64,000 nucleotides of DNA, taken from NCBI GenBank assembly GCA_950097015.1, contig CATNEN010000039.1, forward strand, positions 6,774,501 to 6,838,500, written 5' to 3'. The notes beneath the pieces were generated by a model. It made no database searches. It worked only from the letters and a program-made list of their open reading frames with translations, and was not told the DNA's origin. Each line of letters begins with the position of its first letter. Within the stretch, counting starts at the first letter, position 1. Below, in pieces: positions 12,801-22,878 of this stretch. This DNA is from Macrostomum hystrix. Lineage: Eukaryota; Platyhelminthes; Macrostomidae. The translations under genes were made by a program, and so were the position numbers.

Positions 12801-15800
12801 CATTTCTTCAGCGCCGCTACCCGTCCCTGGCCAGCCGCAATGGCACTCCGTTTCTGGCGCGCACCCTCAATCGCCTGCTGATGCATCACATCCGCGACTG
12901 CCTGCCAGAGCTGAAGACTCGCGTCAACGTGATGGCCGCTCAGCATCAGGCACTGTTGAACTCATTCGGCGAGGAAGTGGCGGACAAGGGCCACCTGCTG
13001 CTGCAGATTATCACTAGATTCGCTAGCGCCTACTGCTCAACTATTGACGGCGTTTCTAAGAATATTGAAATCGCTGAACTATGCGGCGGCGCCAGGGTCA
13101 GCTACATCTTCCACGAGACTTTCTACCGCACTCTGAGCAAGATCGATCCCATGCAGGTAAGTAGTTTAGTAATTTACCGATGGTCATAGAAACTATAGTT
13201 TGGTCATGGAATCTAGATCATAGTTTGGTCATAGGATCTAGAATATAGCTTGGTCAAAGGATCTATATTATAGTTTGGTCATGGAATCTAGATCATAGTT
13301 TGGTCACATGATCTAGATCATAGTTTGGTCATAGAATCTAGATCAGGGGTCGGCAAACTCCGGCCCGCGGGCCAGATGCGGCCATCGAAGCTCCCAAATC
13401 CGGCCCGTTGCCCCTTCTGACATCTACAGTGTCCTGTTTCATCTCTCTCGTGTCTCATCTCTCCCGTGTCTAATCTCTCCTGTGTCTCATCGCTCTCGTG
13501 TCTCATCTCTCCCGTGTCTCATCTCTCCTGCGTTTCATCTCTCTCGTGTCTCATCTCTCCCGTGTCTAATCTCTCTTGTGTCTCATCTCTCCCGTGTCTA
13601 ACCTCTCCTGTGTCTCATCTCTCCCGTGTCTAACCTCTCCTGTGTCTCATCTCTCCCGTGTCTAATCTCTCCCGTGTCTCATCTCTCCCCTATCTCATAT
13701 TTATACAGTCAATGCGGCCCGCTGTCGTCTTTTAGGTTCTCTCTTTGGCCCGCCAGCAAATAAGTTTGCCTACCCCTGATCTAGATCATAGTTTTGTCAT
13801 GGAATATAGATCATAGTTTGGTCATATGATCTAAATTATAGCTAGGTCATAGGATCTAGAATATAGCTTGGTCAAAGGATCTATATTATAGTTTGCTCAT
13901 GGAATCTAGATTATAGTTTGGTCATGGAATCTAGATCATAGTTTGGTCATGGAATCTAGATCATAGTTTGGTCATGGAATCTAGATCATAGTTTGGTCAT
14001 GGAATCTAGATCATAGTTTGGTCATGGAATCTAGATTATAGTTTGGTCATGGAATCTAGATCATAGTTTGGTCATAGGATCAAGAATTTAGTTTGGTCAT
14101 AGAATCTAGATTATAGTTAGGTCATAGGATCTAGATTATAGTTTGGTCATAGGATCTAGATCATAGTTTGGTCATGGGATCTAGATTATAGCTTGGTCAT
14201 AGGATCTAGATCATAGTTTGGTCATAGGATCGTCGTGAATTTCACAATTCGTCTTCACTCTCGAGTCCCTCGACCCGGCCGCATCTCAGGGCTTGACAAC
14301 TTTGGAAATCCTGACGGCTATCCGCAATTCAACGGGCCCACGGCCGGCGCTATTTGTGCCCGAGATCAGCTTCGAGCTGCTGGTTAAGCGCCAGATTAAA
14401 CGCCTAGAAGAGCCGTGCCTGCGGTGCGTGGAACTCGTTCACGAAGAGCTGCAAAGGATTATTCAGCACTGCAGCTCGCAACAGGAGATGCTGCGCTTTC
14501 CTAAGCTGTACGAGCGCATCATGGATGTTGTGACGTCACTGCTGCGCACTCGACTCGGCCCCACTAACAGCATGGTGCAGAATCTGGTGGCTGTCGAGTT
14601 GGCCTACATCAATACCCGCCATCCGGATTTTACGGAGGCCGCCAATTTGCACAAATCAATCTCGGAGAGCCTGCTATTGGATCACGGACCGGGCAAAGAT
14701 GGCCTGCAGCAGACTCCGGTTCATTCGACTGGCTCGTCCGCTTCCATGGCAACCGTTACTAATGGGGCGCCTTCGGTGAGTTTCACTTGGATTTTGCTAT
14801 TAGAAACTAACGGCGATCCACTTGTGGGACTAGGATGGGAAACGGCGACCCGCTTGTGGGACTAGCATGGGAAACGGCGACCCGCTTGTGGGACTAGCAT
14901 GGGAAACGGCGACCCGCTTGTGGGACTAGGATTAGAAATGGCGATCCACTTGTGGGACTAGGATTAGAAATGGCGATCCACTTGTGGGACTAGGATTAGA
15001 AACAGCCATCCACTTGTGAGACTAGGATTAGAAACAGCCATCCACTTGTGAGACTAGGATTAGAAACAGCCATCCACTTGTGAGACTAGGATTAGAAACA
15101 GCCATCCACTTGTGAGACTAGGATTAGAAACAGCCATCCACTTGTGAGACTAGGATTAGAAACAGCCATCCACTTGTGGGACTAGGATTAGAAACAGCCA
15201 TCCACTTGTGGGACTAGGATTAGAAACAGCCATCCACTTGTGGGACTAGGATTAGAAACAGCCATCCACTTGTGGGACTAGGATTAGAAACAGCCATCCA
15301 CTTGTGAGACTAGGATTAGAAACAGCCATCCACTTGTGGGGCTAGGATTAGAAACAGCCATCCACTTGTGAGACTAGGATTAGAAACAGCCATCCACTTG
15401 TGAGACTAGGATTAGAAACAGCCATCCACTTGTGAGACTAGGATTAGAAACAGCCATCCACTTGTGAGACTAGGATTAGAAACAGCCATCCACTTGTGGG
15501 ACTAGGATTAGAAACAGCCATCCACTTGTGGGACTAGGATTAGAAACAGCCATCCACTTGTGAGACTAGGATTAGAAACAGCCATCCACTTGTGGGACTA
15601 GGATTAGAAACAGCCATCCACTTGTGGGACTAGGATTAGAAACAGCCATCCACTTGTGGGACTAGGATTAGAAACAGCCATCCACTTGTGAGACTAGGAT
15701 TAGAAACAGCCATCCACTTGTGGGACTAGGATTAGAAACAGCCATCCACTTGTGAGACTAGGATTAGAAACAGCCATCCACTTGTGGGACTAGGATTAGA

Positions 15801-17275
15801 AACAGCCATCCACTTGTGAGACTAGGATTAGAAACAGCCATCCACTTGTGGGACTAGGATTAGAAACAGCCATCCACTTGTGAGACTAGGATTAGAAACA
15901 GCCATCCACTTGTGGGACTAGGATTAGAAACAGCCATCCACTTGTGGGACTAGGATTAGAAACAGCCATCCACTTGTGGGACTAGGATTAGAAACAGCCA
16001 TCCACTTGTGGGACTAAGATTAGAAACAGCCATCCACTTGTGAGACTAGGATTAGAAACAGCCATCCACTTGTGAGACTAGGATTAGAAACAGCCATCCA
16101 CTTGTGAGACTAGGATTAGAAACAGCCATCCACTTGTGAGACTAGGATTAGAAACAGCCATCCACTTGTGGGACTAGGATTAGAAACAGCCATCCACTTG
16201 TGGGACTAGGATTAGAAACAGCCATCCACTTGTGAGACTAGGATTAGAAACAGCCATCCACTTGTGAGACTAGGATTAGAAACAGCCATCCACTTGTGAG
16301 ACTAGGATTAGAAACAGCCATCCACTTGTGAGACTAGGATTAGAAACAGCCATCCACTTGTGGGACTAGGATTAGAAACAGCCATCCACTTGTGAGACTA
16401 GGATTAGAAACAGCCATCCACTTGTGAGACTAGGATTAGAAACAGCCATCCACTTGTGAGACTAGGATTAGAAACAGCCATCCACTTGTGAGACTAGGAT
16501 TAGAAACAGCCATCCACTTGTGGGACTAGGATTAGAAACAGCCATCCACTTGTGAGACTAGGATTAGAAACAGCCATCCACTTGTGGGACTAGGATTAGA
16601 AACAGCCATCCACTTGTGAGACTAGGATGGGACACTTCGACCTGCAAAACATCGCAAGCTTTCACGTCTCCCAACTATTTTGAACAGTTCGCCGGCGATG
16701 AAGCACCTGGCTTGAATTTACTCGGCGACATTCCATCCAACCTGACCAGCGCCACATTGCGTCTGTCGGCTCGCGAGAAGCGCGACTGCAGCATCATAGA
16801 GCGCCTAATCAAATCGTATTTTCTAATTGTGCGCAAAAACATTCAGGACAGTGTGCCCAAGGCTATTATGCACTTTCTAGTTAACTACGCCAAGGACAAC
16901 CTACAGTCCGAGCTGGTCTCCAAGCTCTACAAGAGCGAACAGGTGGACGCCCTGCTGCAGGAGAGTGAGCACATTGCTCAGAGTAGGCAGGAGGCGGCCG
17001 ACATGCTGGCTGTGAGTACTATTGTCCAAATCTTCAGTAGAGTTGTTTATGCTGATATGCATCAGGAGGCGACCCTGAAATAGCTTACGGCACGGATAGT
17101 TTTTTCCAAGTTGAGTGAATTGCTGAGCTTGCGCCCAGAACTGAAGTTTAGTCTGTGTGGCTACTTCAATGTATGACAATTTTATAGCCTCTGATATGCT
17201 TGAATTCTCATTTCACAGGCCCTCCAACGCGCCAGCCTCATCATATCGGAGATTCGCGAGACTCAGCTCTGGTAA
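6829..17275 (+). CDS. DNM1L: Dynamin-related protein 1 (DRP1/DNM1L), 8 exons
   Basis: Large GTPase that assembles around mitochondria and peroxisomes and constricts them during fission. Exons: 6829-6930, 9332-9464, 10175-10548, 11361-11513, 12773-13156, 14290-14775, 16688-17011 and 17219-17275; phases join to 670 residues (human isoforms ~700-736). The P-loop GTQSSGKSS (residues 32-40) is split by intron 1. The GTPase domain also has GTGIVTRRP (switch I), DLPGITKVP (143 on) and TKLD (212-215). The stalk includes [19 protein letters not shown] and [16 protein letters not shown]. The variable B-insert is short, around the intron 6 junction. The GED has [20 protein letters not shown] and ends SEIRETQLW, as in other DRP1s. 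Introns carry minisatellites and transposons, annotated separately. Start choice is firm: [16 protein letters not shown] is the conserved N-terminus. Confidence 0.96.
7119..7594. mobile_element. Foldback (long inverted-repeat) MITE in DRP1 intron 1
   Basis: The left arm (about 7119-7213) and right arm (about 7482-7594) are imperfect reverse complements over ~95 bp, sharing GGGAATAATTTCCTGCTTAT and GATAGCTGTCCTATCAT, with ~270 bp of AT-rich non-coding loop between. No transposase frame and no certain target duplication. The structure is typical of a foldback-type non-autonomous element. Confidence 0.7.
7755..8395. mobile_element. TA-flanked MITE with ~24-bp terminal inverted repeats, DRP1 intron 1
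   Basis: The left end GGGTAATGTATCATCAACCG is repeated inverted at the right end (its complement reads GGGTAAAGTATCATCAACCG), the match continuing through AACA. Both ends abut the dinucleotide TA (7753-7754 and 8396-8397), as expected of Tc1/mariner-type insertion. The 641-bp interior is AT-rich and non-coding and repeats the motif GTTCGGTTTT internally. Non-autonomous element. Confidence 0.7.
9770..10145. repeat. 20-bp minisatellite at the 3' end of DRP1 intron 2
   Basis: Units of about 20 bp such as ATAGATCTTGGTCATTGAAT, fairly diverged (GATTTTGGTCATTGAGTAT toward the end). The array stops about 30 bp before the acceptor of exon 3. Confidence 0.85.
10725..10852 (+). mobile_element. tRNA-derived SINE, copy A (5' part)
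   Basis: Contains the tRNA-like head GTCGGACTCACGACTTGAAG followed by a B-box-like GGGGTTCTATTCTC, then ATTGGAACAATCTGTGTCCT and TTCAGTTCACCCAGCTGTTA. The same order is seen, reverse-complemented, in copies at 22260, 26684, 45437 and 46885. Homology fades after about 10852. It sits in DRP1 intron 3. Confidence 0.65.
11580..12730. repeat. 20-bp minisatellite filling DRP1 intron 4
   Basis: About 57 copies of TTCATGTTCAGTATGTGCCA and close variants in near-perfect 20-bp register. Blocks containing CGTGGTCAGT and ATTAATG variants recur in the same order, so segments of many units have been duplicated. The array begins ~65 bp after the donor and ends ~40 bp before the acceptor. The long Met/Cys/His/Ser-rich open frames across it are artefacts of a stop-free unit; one runs into the true exon at 12773. 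Confidence 0.95.
13187..14232. repeat. 25-bp minisatellite filling DRP1 intron 5
   Basis: Copies of a 25-bp unit built on TTTGGTCATGGAATCTAGAT plus CATAG, interrupted at 13344-13778 by a hAT-like element. The array begins ~30 bp after the donor and ends ~57 bp before the acceptor. Confidence 0.92.
13344..13778 (+). mobile_element. hAT-type MITE with 8-bp target duplication
   Basis: The element begins CAGGGGTCGGCAAACT and ends AGTTTGCCTACCCCTG (inverted repeats of 16 bp with one mismatch). It is flanked on both sides by the exact octamer ATCTAGAT (13336-13343 and 13779-13786), the hallmark of hAT insertion. The ends are rich in GGCCCG motifs. The centre is a ~16-bp minisatellite (CATCTCTCCCGTGTCT type). 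No transposase frame. Related copies lie near 18860-19115 and 60470-60762. Confidence 0.9.
14804..16633. repeat. 32-bp minisatellite filling DRP1 intron 6
   Basis: About 57 copies of a 32-bp unit containing AGAAACAGCCATCCACTTGT and GAGACTAGGATT or GGGACTAGGATT. The first copies read AACGGCGACCCGCTTG and differ most. The array begins ~28 bp after the donor and ends ~54 bp before the acceptor, so nearly the whole intron is array. Confidence 0.95.
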
Positions 17276-17579
17276 TGCTGAAAGCATGTTTCACTATGGT
17301 CTGCAACAGAATCAAAGATTTCAAGATCTTTCGCTTTTCTTGGCCTGCACACAATTAAACTGAAAGAATGAAAACGAGAAATGAACTTATCTGCCCTTTC
17401 AAAACTTTCGCCTCGCTGCAAGAAATATTTATCTTTGCGTGTGCGTCACTGTACTTATTAGGGCTTAGTTTTTAGAAGACATGTACGTTTCAAAAATAAT
17501 TTCGCATAAGTTAAAGCAACAATGCTCCTTCTAAAACTTCCTAAACTTTTTAATCCCTTGACGACTTTATTTTATTGTT
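17276..17579. other. DRP1 3' flank / probable 3' UTR
   Basis: AT-rich, non-coding, between the DRP1 stop codon and the next tandem array. No distinct element seen. Confidence 0.45.
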
Positions 17580-18380
17580 TAAGCCCTATGGAATCCCTGA
17601 CGATAACGTACCTTAATCATTTGGGGGAATCCTTTGACGACTACGTACTATTATAGTCCAGGGAATCCCTTGACGACAACGTACTTTAATCGCTTAGGGA
17701 ATTCCCTGACGACAAAGTACTTTCATCATTTGGGGGGAATCCCTTGACGACTACGTACTGTTATAGTCTAGGGAATCCCTTGACGACAGTGTACTTGAAT
17801 TTTTGGGGAATCCCTTGACGACTACGTACTTTAATCGTTTAGGGGAATTTCTGACGACAACGTACTTTAATCGCTTAGGGAGTTCCATGACGACAAAGTA
17901 CTTTAATTATTTGGGGGAATCCCATGAAGACAACGTACTTTAATCGCTTAGGGAATTCCCTGACGACAAAGTACTTTCATCATTTGGGGGGAATCCCTTG
18001 ACGACTACGTACTGTTATAGTCTAGGGAATCCCTTGACGACAGTGTACTTGAATTTTTGGGGAATCCCTTGACGACTACGTACTTTAATCGTTTAGGGGA
18101 ATTTCTGACGACAACGTACTTTAATCGCTTAGGGAGTTCCATGACGACAAAGTACTTTAATCATTTGGGGGAATCCCTTGACGACAACGTACTTTAATCG
18201 CTTAGGGAATTCCCTGACGACAAAGTACTTTCATCATTTGGGGGGAATCCCTTGACGACTACGTACTGTTATAGTCTAGGGAATCCCTTGACGACTACGT
18301 ACTTTAATCGTTTAGGGAGTTCCATGACGACAAAGTACTTTAATCATTTGGGGGAATCCCTTGACGACAACGTGCTCTAA
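17580..18380. repeat. Higher-order tandem array downstream of DRP1 (254-bp period)
   Basis: Units of roughly 36-43 bp share AATCCCTTGACGACTACGTA and a TTTAATCG or TTTCATCA spacer. They are grouped in a higher-order period: ATTCCCTGACGACAAAGTAC recurs at 17701, 17955 and 18209, exactly 254 bp apart. Non-coding. Confidence 0.88.
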
Positions 18381-18855
18381 CAGTCAAAGAAAGTCATCCG
18401 ATATAGAACGAAGTCATTTTTTAACACGTATACATAAATGAAAAGTGTTTTTACTTCCCGAGTTTATGCGGAATTATTATATTCATTGTCCATACAGAAT
18501 TTAAATTATTCATATAAAGTTATTCTTTACTAAATGTATCACTTAATTATTTGCTACTGGCGGTTGCTGCTATTAGTTAGTATAAATTATTTGGAATTAG
18601 TAATATATATTCTGCTGCTGCCTGTTTCTACTGGCAATACGATTTCGCACCTCCCATTGTCCTACACATTAGTTATAGGCTCCATCATAAAAAAATTATT
18701 TGTTTGCCTCGCAGTGTAAACACAGTTTTTTACTTTTATGCTAATTTTCTAATGTTTTTACAGTATGAATTGTTATATTAAAGTGCAAAACCATCAGTTG
18801 TACTAGAAGTAGAGTATGTAGCAAGGTTATTTTAAACAACGAACTGGCTTAGACC
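18381..18855. other. Non-coding spacer
   Basis: AT-rich sequence between the 254-bp-period array and a degraded hAT-family copy; nothing recognised. Confidence 0.5.
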
Positions 18856-19115
18856 GGTCGGTGAATATATATGCGTGCGGGCCACGGAGAGAACCTAAAA
18901 GACGACATCAGGCCGCATTAACTGTAGGAATATGAGAACGGGGAGAGATAAGACAGGATAGATGAGACAGAGAAGAGATAAGACGTGAGGGATGAGACCA
19001 AAGAGAGACAAGACTCCATATCCAGATTAGTGAGTGAGAGATGAGACTTGGGAAAGAAGATACAGGATACTATAGGTGTTGGAAGGGGCAACGGGCCAGA
19101 TTAGACGAGCAACAG
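18856..19115 (-). mobile_element. Degraded copy of the hAT-type MITE family
   Basis: Contains GAGAGAACCTAAAAGACGAC, AGGCCGCATTAACTG, a GAGATAAGACAGG-type internal repeat and AGGGGCAACGGGCCAGATTA, which match the reverse complement of the intact element at 13344-13778 in the same order. The terminal repeats are decayed or missing, so boundaries are approximate. Confidence 0.6.
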
Positions 19116-20334
19116 CAGTTTAATGAAGAAGGCAGAATGTACTCATGTAAATTTACAAAATGTTTAAATTGATGCCTCTGCAGTAGTTCATAATGTGAAT
19201 TGTTATTTTGTTTTTATGTAGAGCGGTAATTAAATAAGTTAGTCGATAGTTTAGTTTAATTATTCCTCATTTTTTGTTTGTTGTGTCTGTCTTCTTGTTT
19301 GCTAACTGTCGCTTTCAAGGCTTTATACTAGTATAAATTATATTTAATAAAATTATTCAACCAAAAATATTTTCTCTTGTTGAGATAAGATCGTCACTTG
19401 ACCATTTAGTTCATAGCTATTATTACTGACCCTACCTAGAATAAATAATACATGGTATTCAATCAATTGTTGGTCATTTCAATGTCACAGTGCATTATAC
19501 AATAATTTTGTCCTCATTTGTCTGACTCGCGAACTGCTGTCTATTTCTGTTTTTATCAATTGTCAATTAAAACAAAGTTGTTTAAATGCTACTGAACTTT
19601 TCTATATCTTTTGTTATTTTGGTTTGTCAAAGCGTAAAATTTCACAAATATAATTTGCGGATATTTGAGTTCTGTCATGGCGCCCGGCATGTAAACCTTT
19701 TTTTAGCTGTAGCCCCGAATCGAATCAAGCTATGTGTTGAGATGCTTTTATTATTTAAACAAAATCTCATTTATTTAACTGGTTGCAAAAAGTTTTTTGT
19801 TGCTGTAGTATAAAGTTAAAATCTAACTTAGCCTATAATAAAAATGCAGCAGTAAAAGCTGAAGCTAGAATCACATCAAGCAACTCTGCTGAAATCAGTA
19901 GGCTCAAACTGTTACACTGTGAGACACGTATGAGTTAGAAGCATGCCTTGGCGGCGAATATCTAAGACAGGATGCTTTTGAAGACATCAATCGACAGCAC
20001 GCCGACGCAGGAGTTATGCTTTGGGGCTGTTTCTACTCGTAGTTCCAGATATTCTGAAGCTTCAATGCATCTTCACTACAAAAGATCTTAAAATACAGTT
20101 AAAAATGTTCTTTGTCGGCGCGTATTGTGCTGAAAAGGCAGGACTTAATTTTTTTCTGGAACAATTGATCCAGCATAAATTTTGGCGGAGAAAGGCATGG
20201 CCGACACGCGAATATTTCATTCCGTTGAGCAAAGAACTAAAACAGTTAAATAGCTGCGCGTCATAACTAACGAGTATGTGGCCGCAGTTAACCGCAAAGC
20301 TATGCTGGCTCACTTGACTTACTTGACTTAGCTG
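19116..20334. other. Non-coding spacer with a possible Tc1-like relic
   Basis: Mostly AT-rich and featureless. Around 19930-20040 a plus-strand frame reads HADAGVMLWGCFYS before a stop, resembling the conserved WGCF block of Tc1/mariner transposases. The reading is broken on both sides and no terminal repeats were found, so this is at most a decayed fragment. Confidence 0.3.
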
Positions 20335-21012
20335 CAGGGTGGTCCATGGACGCAGCGGGGAGGCGAGGATCGCCCATACCGCTAACCCCTGTAGGCCCGC
20401 AGACAGGCAAGGGCGCGGGGCCGGTCAGGGTGGTCCGCCGGTCCGTCCTGCAGCGTTGTCTTCCGTAGGGAAGAACGTGGCTCGTCTTGTTGCCCGGAGG
20501 AACTGGACGAGCCGTGGAATGCTGTCGGGCTGGCAGATCTCGTCCATAGACGGGTTGGGCCCGAGGTAGCGTAGCCGGTCTCTGTTAAAGAAAGGGCAGT
20601 GACACACAAAGTGCTCAGCATCTTCGTTGTCGTACTCACAGAATGGGCAGAGTTCACTCTCAAGGTCGCCCCGGAGGAAACAGTGCCTAGCGAGGTAGCT
20701 GTGGCCCGTGAGGGTCATGGCGAGGGCGCGGATATCCTTCCGGTTTTGGTTCAAAAGGATGTTCCTAAGCCTGCGAGACGCGCGCGGAACTGTGGCACGG
20801 GATTGCCGACAGTTCTGGGTGCCCGCCCATCTGTCCCTGTGGAGGGACTCAGCCCAGTCATCAATGAGGCGGTTGATGACCGTGATGGGGATCGGGACCA
20901 GGGCCCAGGAGAGAGCCAGAGCCACCTTGCTTGGCTGGGTATCCGCTAGCTCGTTCCCTGGGAACCCCGCATGCTGGCTCACACTAATAATCTGGCTGCT
21001 ATGCAACTACAG
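20335..21012 (-). mobile_element. LINE (non-LTR retrotransposon) 3' fragment: RNase H end and C-terminal zinc knuckle
   Basis: The minus-strand frame 21006-20425 contains SQHAGFPGNELADTQ, the usual final RNase H block (HxGxxGNExAD). After that it has CPFCEYDNEDAEHFVCHC, fitting the C-x2-C-x8-H-x4-C knuckle found at the C-terminus of many Jockey/I/R1-like LINE polyproteins. Upstream reverse transcriptase is absent and the frame ends at a stop just before the RNase H block, so the piece is 5'-truncated and dead. It abuts a plus-strand coding piece. Confidence 0.75.
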
Positions 21013-21962
21013 ACTAGGGGCCGCGCTGCCATCGGAAAGGAGGTACATGAGGGTGATGCAGGCGGCGTGCATGCCCGAGTCCTTGTCGAAATGGCAGCTG
21101 CCTCAACCTTCGGCATCCATGTTCGACTGCATTGTGACAAGCGAATCCTTCAGCCTGCAAAGCGTCGGCGTGGTGCAACGGAACCGAGGAAGCGCTTCGT
21201 GCACGCTGTTCCAGATTAAGCAGGTGTGTCAGCTGCTTAGTCTCACTAACCCGGGCTCTACATCGACTGGTGCTGGAGTTGCCGTCTGTGACATATCGGT
21301 AAATTCTGCCTACGACGCCATCGCAGCTAGCCAGTACTTTAGCGCCGTGTGGACCGCGGATCGTGGACCGTCCCTGGAGAACCTCGTGTGCGGCTCCAAT
21401 GGACAAATGAATCACATAAAGGACAACGGTCTGGACAAGCGAGGGCGCCGTCATGAACGGAGCCACATCTGAGATATGGATTGACAACTCCACTGGCCTG
21501 GACTTCACTGGTTCCTACACATTGCTGCTGCACCTCAAGAGAACACCGAAATCCAACTGTCTCATCGATATGACACCTTGCAATAGCATTCAATTCAAGG
21601 CTGACACTGGCTATCAATTCTGGGAATTCAGCGGCGTCAATCGCTCACTCTACTTGTTTCCGGGCCAAAAGAGGTACCAAACTGGCCCCGTGCTGCCCAA
21701 AAGTTCGCAGCAGTTTTTCATCGCCGGAGTGAGCTTCAACAGACCGGCTAGTGAGGCCAGATTTTTCCTGGACACCGACATGCTACCCATCACGGACTAC
21801 AGCACAATAAACAACACTGTCTACAATCAGACTGGCGTGTGCATAAGAGTCGGATTCAGACCGACCACTCCCAATTATCTGAATGGCGCGGACAGGGCTG
21901 TCGCTGTGGCCAACACTTTCCTAAGCGAAGAACAGATTCTGAAGCTGTTCCAGCTGTTCTGA
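21013..21962 (+). pseudogene. Frameshifted PAN/apple-like plus LamG-like (jellyroll) coding fragment
   Basis: Two plus-strand frames with coding-like composition form one protein. The first (to ~21430) has a Cys-spaced stretch (DCIVTSESF ... SCTLFQIKQVCQLLSLTN) resembling a PAN/apple module and then AYDAIAASQYFSAVWT. The second (to TGA-terminated 21962) has SEIWIDNSTGLDFTGSYTL, FFIAGVSFNRPASEARFFLD and AVANTFLSEEQILKLFQLF. That is the beta-strand pattern and terminal LSxEEI motif of LamG-like concanavalin-fold domains. The frames join only by a single-base shift near 21430 (DNG to VWTSEGAVMNG). No usable intron is apparent, so it is a pseudogene, a sequencing error or a rare short intron. The 5' side is cut by the LINE fragment. 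Likely derived from a secreted or surface protein. Confidence 0.5.
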
Positions 21963-22259
21963 ATGGACCGATCAACTGAAATAGAGGAATCTCGAATTGA
22001 CTGGCAAACTCGAACAAACGTTTGCGAATTACACACCGCAGCCTGTTTAAATACGATCCGCGATATCTGTTTTCTAAAAAGCGAAAGCAAAAATCACAAA
22101 GCTCTAACAAATAATATTTTTCTTCTTTCGTTACTAGTCTGTCCTCTTCTGTTAGCACAAACTTTTTTGCTACAATGAACTACTCAGCACAGCAGCAGTC
22201 GCTTTGTTGATTTTTATTTTGTTAGAATAATAATTAATAATTTAATTAATTAATTACAC

Positions 22260-22541
22260 CTGCCCCAATTAGGCCAGATGTGCAGCCACAGCACAGCCGC
22301 AGCTATTGCGCGGCGCATCTGAAGGCTGCGTACAGCTGTTGAGTCCATGGACTGGGGGGGACGCCACACCCGCCCTAAATTACCCCAGCTAATGCTGGTA
22401 CCCATTTAACAGCTGGGTGAACTGAAGCAAAGTACAGTTAAGTGTCTTACTAAACAATAGAAATTGTTCCAGTGGAGTCGGGAATCGAGCCCCCAACCTT
22501 CAAGTCGTGAGTCCGACACTAACCACTGGGCTACAACCTCC
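22260..22541 (-). mobile_element. tRNA-derived SINE, copy B (near full length)
   Basis: Read on the minus strand, the head begins GGAGGTTGTAGCCCAGTGG (A-box-like). It continues GTCGGACTCACGACTTGAAG (anticodon arm, loop CTCACGA, hence Val-CAC-like) and GGCTCGATTCCCGACTCC (B-box-like). A ~210-bp body follows with TTCAGTTCACCCAGCTGTTA and AGTCCATGGACT, ending near an AATTAATTAATTA tract. The best-preserved copy of the family here. Confidence 0.75.
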
Positions 22542-22878
22542 TTGCTACCTCCATGCTTCTTTGCAATTCGAAGACAGAATAGTAAAAATACACCTAAACA
22601 AGTGCCCGCATAAGGTTACAACAGAGCTGAAGACTTGGCCAGACAATCCAACGACCAAAGTGTGAGGAAAACAGTGTATTTCATTTACAACAGGTGGATA
22701 GCAAACAAACTCAAGCAGGCAAGAAGGAAGTCATTTAACAATCGAAACTATTTCCAGCCGGTGAAACAGCACAAAATTAAGCAGAAAAATGCTATCGTTT
22801 AGTTTGTTGCCTCGAAAACTCGAATTCAAGGATTTAGCATCTCGCGACTGATTGACAGGGCGTTGCTAGTTACGGCGG
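22542..22878. other. Spacer / probable METTL14 3' UTR
   Basis: Non-coding sequence between SINE copy B and the METTL14 stop codon; nothing distinctive. Confidence 0.45.

Noticed and set aside
20708-21012. Plus-strand start of the 254-codon frame
   Set aside because: This part is antisense to the LINE RNase H and knuckle region; only the portion after ~21013 looks coding on the plus strand.
21014-21617. Minus-strand frames opposite the PAN/LamG piece
   Set aside because: Shadow frames; the plus strand has the domain-like Cys spacing and LamG motifs.
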